This document shows, in pieces, positions 61,757-64,000 of a stretch of 64,000 nucleotides of DNA. Position numbers and translations under genes: made by a program. The stretch is from an uncultured Flavobacteriales bacterium (GTDB lineage Bacteria > Bacteroidota > Bacteroidia > Flavobacteriales_D > Parvicellaceae). Under the pieces are notes generated by a model. It saw only the letters and a program-made list of their open reading frames with translations. It was not told where the DNA came from and searched no databases. The stretch spans positions 1 to 64,000 of the forward strand of contig CAJWDP010000006.1 of NCBI GenBank assembly GCA_913030835.1, read 5' to 3'. Each line of letters begins with the position of its first letter. Position 1 is the stretch's first letter.

Positions 61757-63013
61757 TCATCTAATTTTCAATGTCACAATTGAAAGAATGGCCAGCAGGA
61801 CACCTATGATCCAGAATCTGGCAACAATCTTTGCTTCGTGCATTCCCTTTTTTTGGTAATGATGGTGCAATGGCGCCATCCTAAAAATTCGTTTCCCTTC
61901 TCCGGTCGGAGACTTTTTCTTTGTGTATTTGAAATAGGCAACCTGCATCATGACCGAAAGATTCTCTATGAGGAAAATCCCGCAAAACACAGGTATAATG
62001 AGTTCTTTTCGGATCGCGATTGCGAATGTTGCGATTATACCTCCCAGTGCTAAGGAGCCCGTATCGCCCATAAATACTTTGGCCGGGTATGCGTTGTACC
62101 ACAAAAACCCAACACATGCCCCAATAAAAGATGAAATAAAGATCACGAGCTCACCTGAATTCGGTATGTACATGATGTTCAGGTAATCGGAAAATATTGC
62201 ATTACCTGAAACGTAAGCGAATATGGCTAGAGTAATACCAATAATTGCAGAGGTTCCTGTTGCAAGACCATCTAAACCATCCGTCATGTTCGCACCGTTT
62301 GAAACTGCAGTAACTATTATGATGGTCATAATGATGAATACAATCCAGGTGTAGGATTTCATACTATCCGGGAGCAACCATTCGTAATTGAACTCATTGT
62401 TTTTAACAAACGGAATAGTCGTACTCCTCGATTTCTTTTCTTCACCATAATTCACATCATCAGCCCCGAATACAGGGCCGACGTCATCCGCATTGGCGAT
62501 AGCTGTTTCGAACTGAGTTGGTTCTATCTTTTCCTTGATCGTTACGCTTGGATGGAAATACAAAAGAGAACCTACAATTATTCCTACACCAACCTGTCCG
62601 ACCACTTTGAACTTGCCCGCAAGCCCCTTTTTGTTTTTCTTGAACACCTTTATGTAATCATCCAGAAAACCGATCAATCCTAGCCAAACCGTCGCTAATA
62701 GCATGGTGATCGTGTAGATATTATCGAGCTTAGCGAATAATATCGTGGGGATAAGTATTGCACTCAGAATAATCAATCCACCCATTGTTGGTGTGCCTTC
62801 CTTTTCTTTCTGTCCATCCAGACCAAGGTCACGCACCGATTCGCCAACCTGCTTCTTGTGCAGCAATCTGATCAACCGCTTACCAAAAACCATTGATATC
62901 AGCAACGATACTACAATGGTCATTGCCGATCGGAATGATATATAATCAAACAAACCTATTCCGGGAAAATCAAATCCCGCATTCTGCAGATATGTAAACA
63001 GGTGATAGAACAT
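61757..63013 (-). CDS. mraY: Phospho-N-acetylmuramoyl-pentapeptide transferase
   Basis: 418 residues and about ten membrane helices. MraY motifs: [17 protein letters not shown] (catalytic Asp pair), [28 protein letters not shown], and [25 protein letters not shown] hydrophilic insert of about 70 residues after [10 protein letters not shown] (roughly 155-225) makes it longer than the 360-residue E. coli enzyme, as in other Bacteroidota. It makes lipid I. It overlaps murE by one base. Confidence 0.97.
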   Translation of the reverse strand: MFYHLFTYLQNAGFDFPGIGLFDYISFRSAMTIVVSLLISMVFGKRLIRLLHKKQVGESVRDLGLDGQKEKEGTPTMGGLIILSAILIPTILFAKLDNIYTITMLLATVWLGLIGFLDDYIKVFKKNKKGLAGKFKVVGQVGVGIIVGSLLYFHPSVTIKEKIEPTQFETAIANADDVGPVFGADDVNYGEEKKSRSTTIPFVKNNEFNYEWLLPDSMKSYTWIVFIIMTIIIVTAVSNGANMTDGLDGLATGTSAIIGITLAIFAYVSGNAIFSDYLNIMYIPNSGELVIFISSFIGACVGFLWYNAYPAKVFMGDTGSLALGGIIATFAIAIRKELIIPVFCGIFLIENLSVMMQVAYFKYTKKKSPTGEGKRIFRMAPLHHHYQKKGMHEAKIVARFWIIGVLLAILSIVTLKIR

Positions 63014-64000
63014 TATTTATCCAATACTTTTAGTGTTTCATTTAAAATTTCCATGTCGTCAAAAGGAAGTGTCTCATCACCGATAATCTGGTAATTTTCA
63101 TGACCCTTCCCAGCGATAAGCAATATGTCACCGGTATGCGCTATGGAAACAGCCATTTTTATTGCTTCTTTTCTACTGGGTATAGCAACTGTTTTCTTAA
63201 AATCAATGGGCTCTACGCCCTTTTGCATTTCCTCAATAATGCGGTTAGGATCTTCGGTTCTCGGGTTGTCGGAAGTGAATATTACCTGATCTGAAAACTG
63301 GCATGCAATTTTTGCCATCAACGGTCGTTTGCCTTTATCTCGGTCTCCTCCGCACCCTACTACGGTTATGACCATTTCATTACCGGTTCGGATGTCTTTA
63401 ATTGTTTTTAAAACATTTTCGAGTGCATCTGGCGTATGCGCGTAATCCACGATGCCCATCACACCTTTTTCTGACCTCAAGTATTCGAATCTTCCTTCCA
63501 CTGAATTGAGGTTGGAAATCGTTGTAAGCACATCCAGTTTTTCCTGACCTAATAAAACTGCGGCTCCGTATGCCGCCAATATGTTATATGCATTGAAGCC
63601 CCCAATTAATTTGGAATACAGCTCCTGTCCGTCGACATTCAGATGCAAGCCATTGAATTGGTTTTCTAAAATCTTCGCCTTGTAATCCGCAACGGTATTT
63701 ATGCCATAGGTATATACTTTGGCTTTCGTATCCTGTACCATGGTTTCTCCGTGAACCTGATCGGCGTTGGTTAAAGCAAAGGCATCCTTTGGCAGCGCAT
63801 CAAAAAATCCTTTTTTAGCACTTATATAATTGTCGAAAGTTCCATGATAATCCAAATGCTCATGTGTGATATTCGTGAAGATGCCACCAGCGAAATTCAA
63901 CCCCGCAATTCGTTCCTGAGCTACCGCATGGCTTGACACTTCCATAAAACAATATGAGCAGCCTTTTTCAACCATATTATTGAGTAAACCATGAAGCTCC
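63013..64000 (-). CDS. murE: UDP-MurNAc-tripeptide synthetase, C-terminal part (window edge)
   Basis: The frame is open through position 64000, so the N-terminal domain and ATP loop are outside the window; about 328 residues are seen. Features: [37 protein letters not shown] in the central domain, the C-terminal [24 protein letters not shown], and [14 protein letters not shown]. The DNPR motif marks specificity for meso-diaminopimelate as the third amino acid. Cytoplasmic; next in the pathway after MurD. The first visible gene of the division cluster; its start is not in view. Confidence 0.96.
   Translation of the reverse strand, partial: ELHGLLNNMVEKGCSYCFMEVSSHAVAQERIAGLNFAGGIFTNITHEHLDYHGTFDNYISAKKGFFDALPKDAFALTNADQVHGETMVQDTKAKVYTYGINTVADYKAKILENQFNGLHLNVDGQELYSKLIGGFNAYNILAAYGAAVLLGQEKLDVLTTISNLNSVEGRFEYLRSEKGVMGIVDYAHTPDALENVLKTIKDIRTGNEMVITVVGCGGDRDKGKRPLMAKIACQFSDQVIFTSDNPRTEDPNRIIEEMQKGVEPIDFKKTVAIPSRKEAIKMAVSIAHTGDILLIAGKGHENYQIIGDETLPFDDMEILNETLKVLDK

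Noticed and set aside
1-64000. CRISPR array, prophage, toxin-antitoxin or restriction-modification system
   Set aside because: I found no spaced direct repeats, Cas, integrase, phage structural, methyltransferase or toxin genes.

Overview
The window looks like chromosomal DNA of a member of the Bacteroidota, most likely a marine or aquatic flavobacterium-type organism. The order-level call is inference. Supports are: two giant cargo proteins with type IX secretion (T9SS) type A C-terminal sorting domains, a PorV/PorQ-family outer-membrane protein and a TonB-dependent receptor with a carboxypeptidase-like N-terminal domain; several exact TAnnTTTG promoter elements; a DnaJ with only two CxxCxGxG zinc motifs; MurA with Asp in place of the catalytic Cys; and lineage-typical small families (DUF4290, DUF3127). 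I see no rRNA, insertion sequence, CRISPR array or phage genes. One tRNA-Leu is present.

Layout. 1-188: start of a small exported protein cut by the window edge. 345-1807: two head-to-head Asp/Asn beta-hydroxylase-family dioxygenases. 1821-12111 (minus): a tightly coupled ten-gene operon running from a TMTC-like TPR membrane protein through two KAS III enzymes, a dedicated acyl carrier protein, an SDR ketoreductase, a polyprenyl-phosphate-type GT2 and a GNAT acyltransferase to three tandem sulfotransferases. It reads as an acyl-sugar/sulfated surface glycan pathway. 12191-22755 (plus): UvrD/PcrA helicase, DUF4290-murA, a TlpA-like thioredoxin, grpE-dnaJ, a NatAB-like ABC exporter and an NtrC-type regulator without an HTH. 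22775-27603 (minus): beta-helix protein, clpX, clpP, trigger factor, tRNA-Leu. 27761-30498 (plus): flavoprotein, DUF3127 protein, AtoE-like transporter. 30495-33801 (minus): flippase-like protein, GT2 and an OppC-like permease, divergent from ruvC. 34386-35248 (minus): HIT protein and greA.

35379-48496 (minus) is a 13 kb outer-membrane/T9SS locus: TonB-dependent receptor, cargo A, PorV-like protein, terminator, cargo B. The two cargos are close paralogues. 48823-51726 holds a basic exported protein, a degenerate Rieske-like lipoprotein, a divergent YrdC-like protein and an MmgE/PrpD enzyme.

51870-64000 (minus) is the division and cell wall cluster, transcribed murE-mraY-murD-(stand-alone MurD C-terminal domain)-ftsW-murG-murC-ftsQ-ftsA-ftsZ-yqeY and closed by a strong terminator. 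The extra free-standing MurD C-terminal domain is the most unusual part of an otherwise conserved block. The sulfotransferase/KAS III operon and the duplicated T9SS cargo locus are the best candidates for an undescribed system. Two genes, KAS III at 8567-9574 and the flippase at 32824, lack an ATG/GTG/TTG start that covers their expected N-termini.
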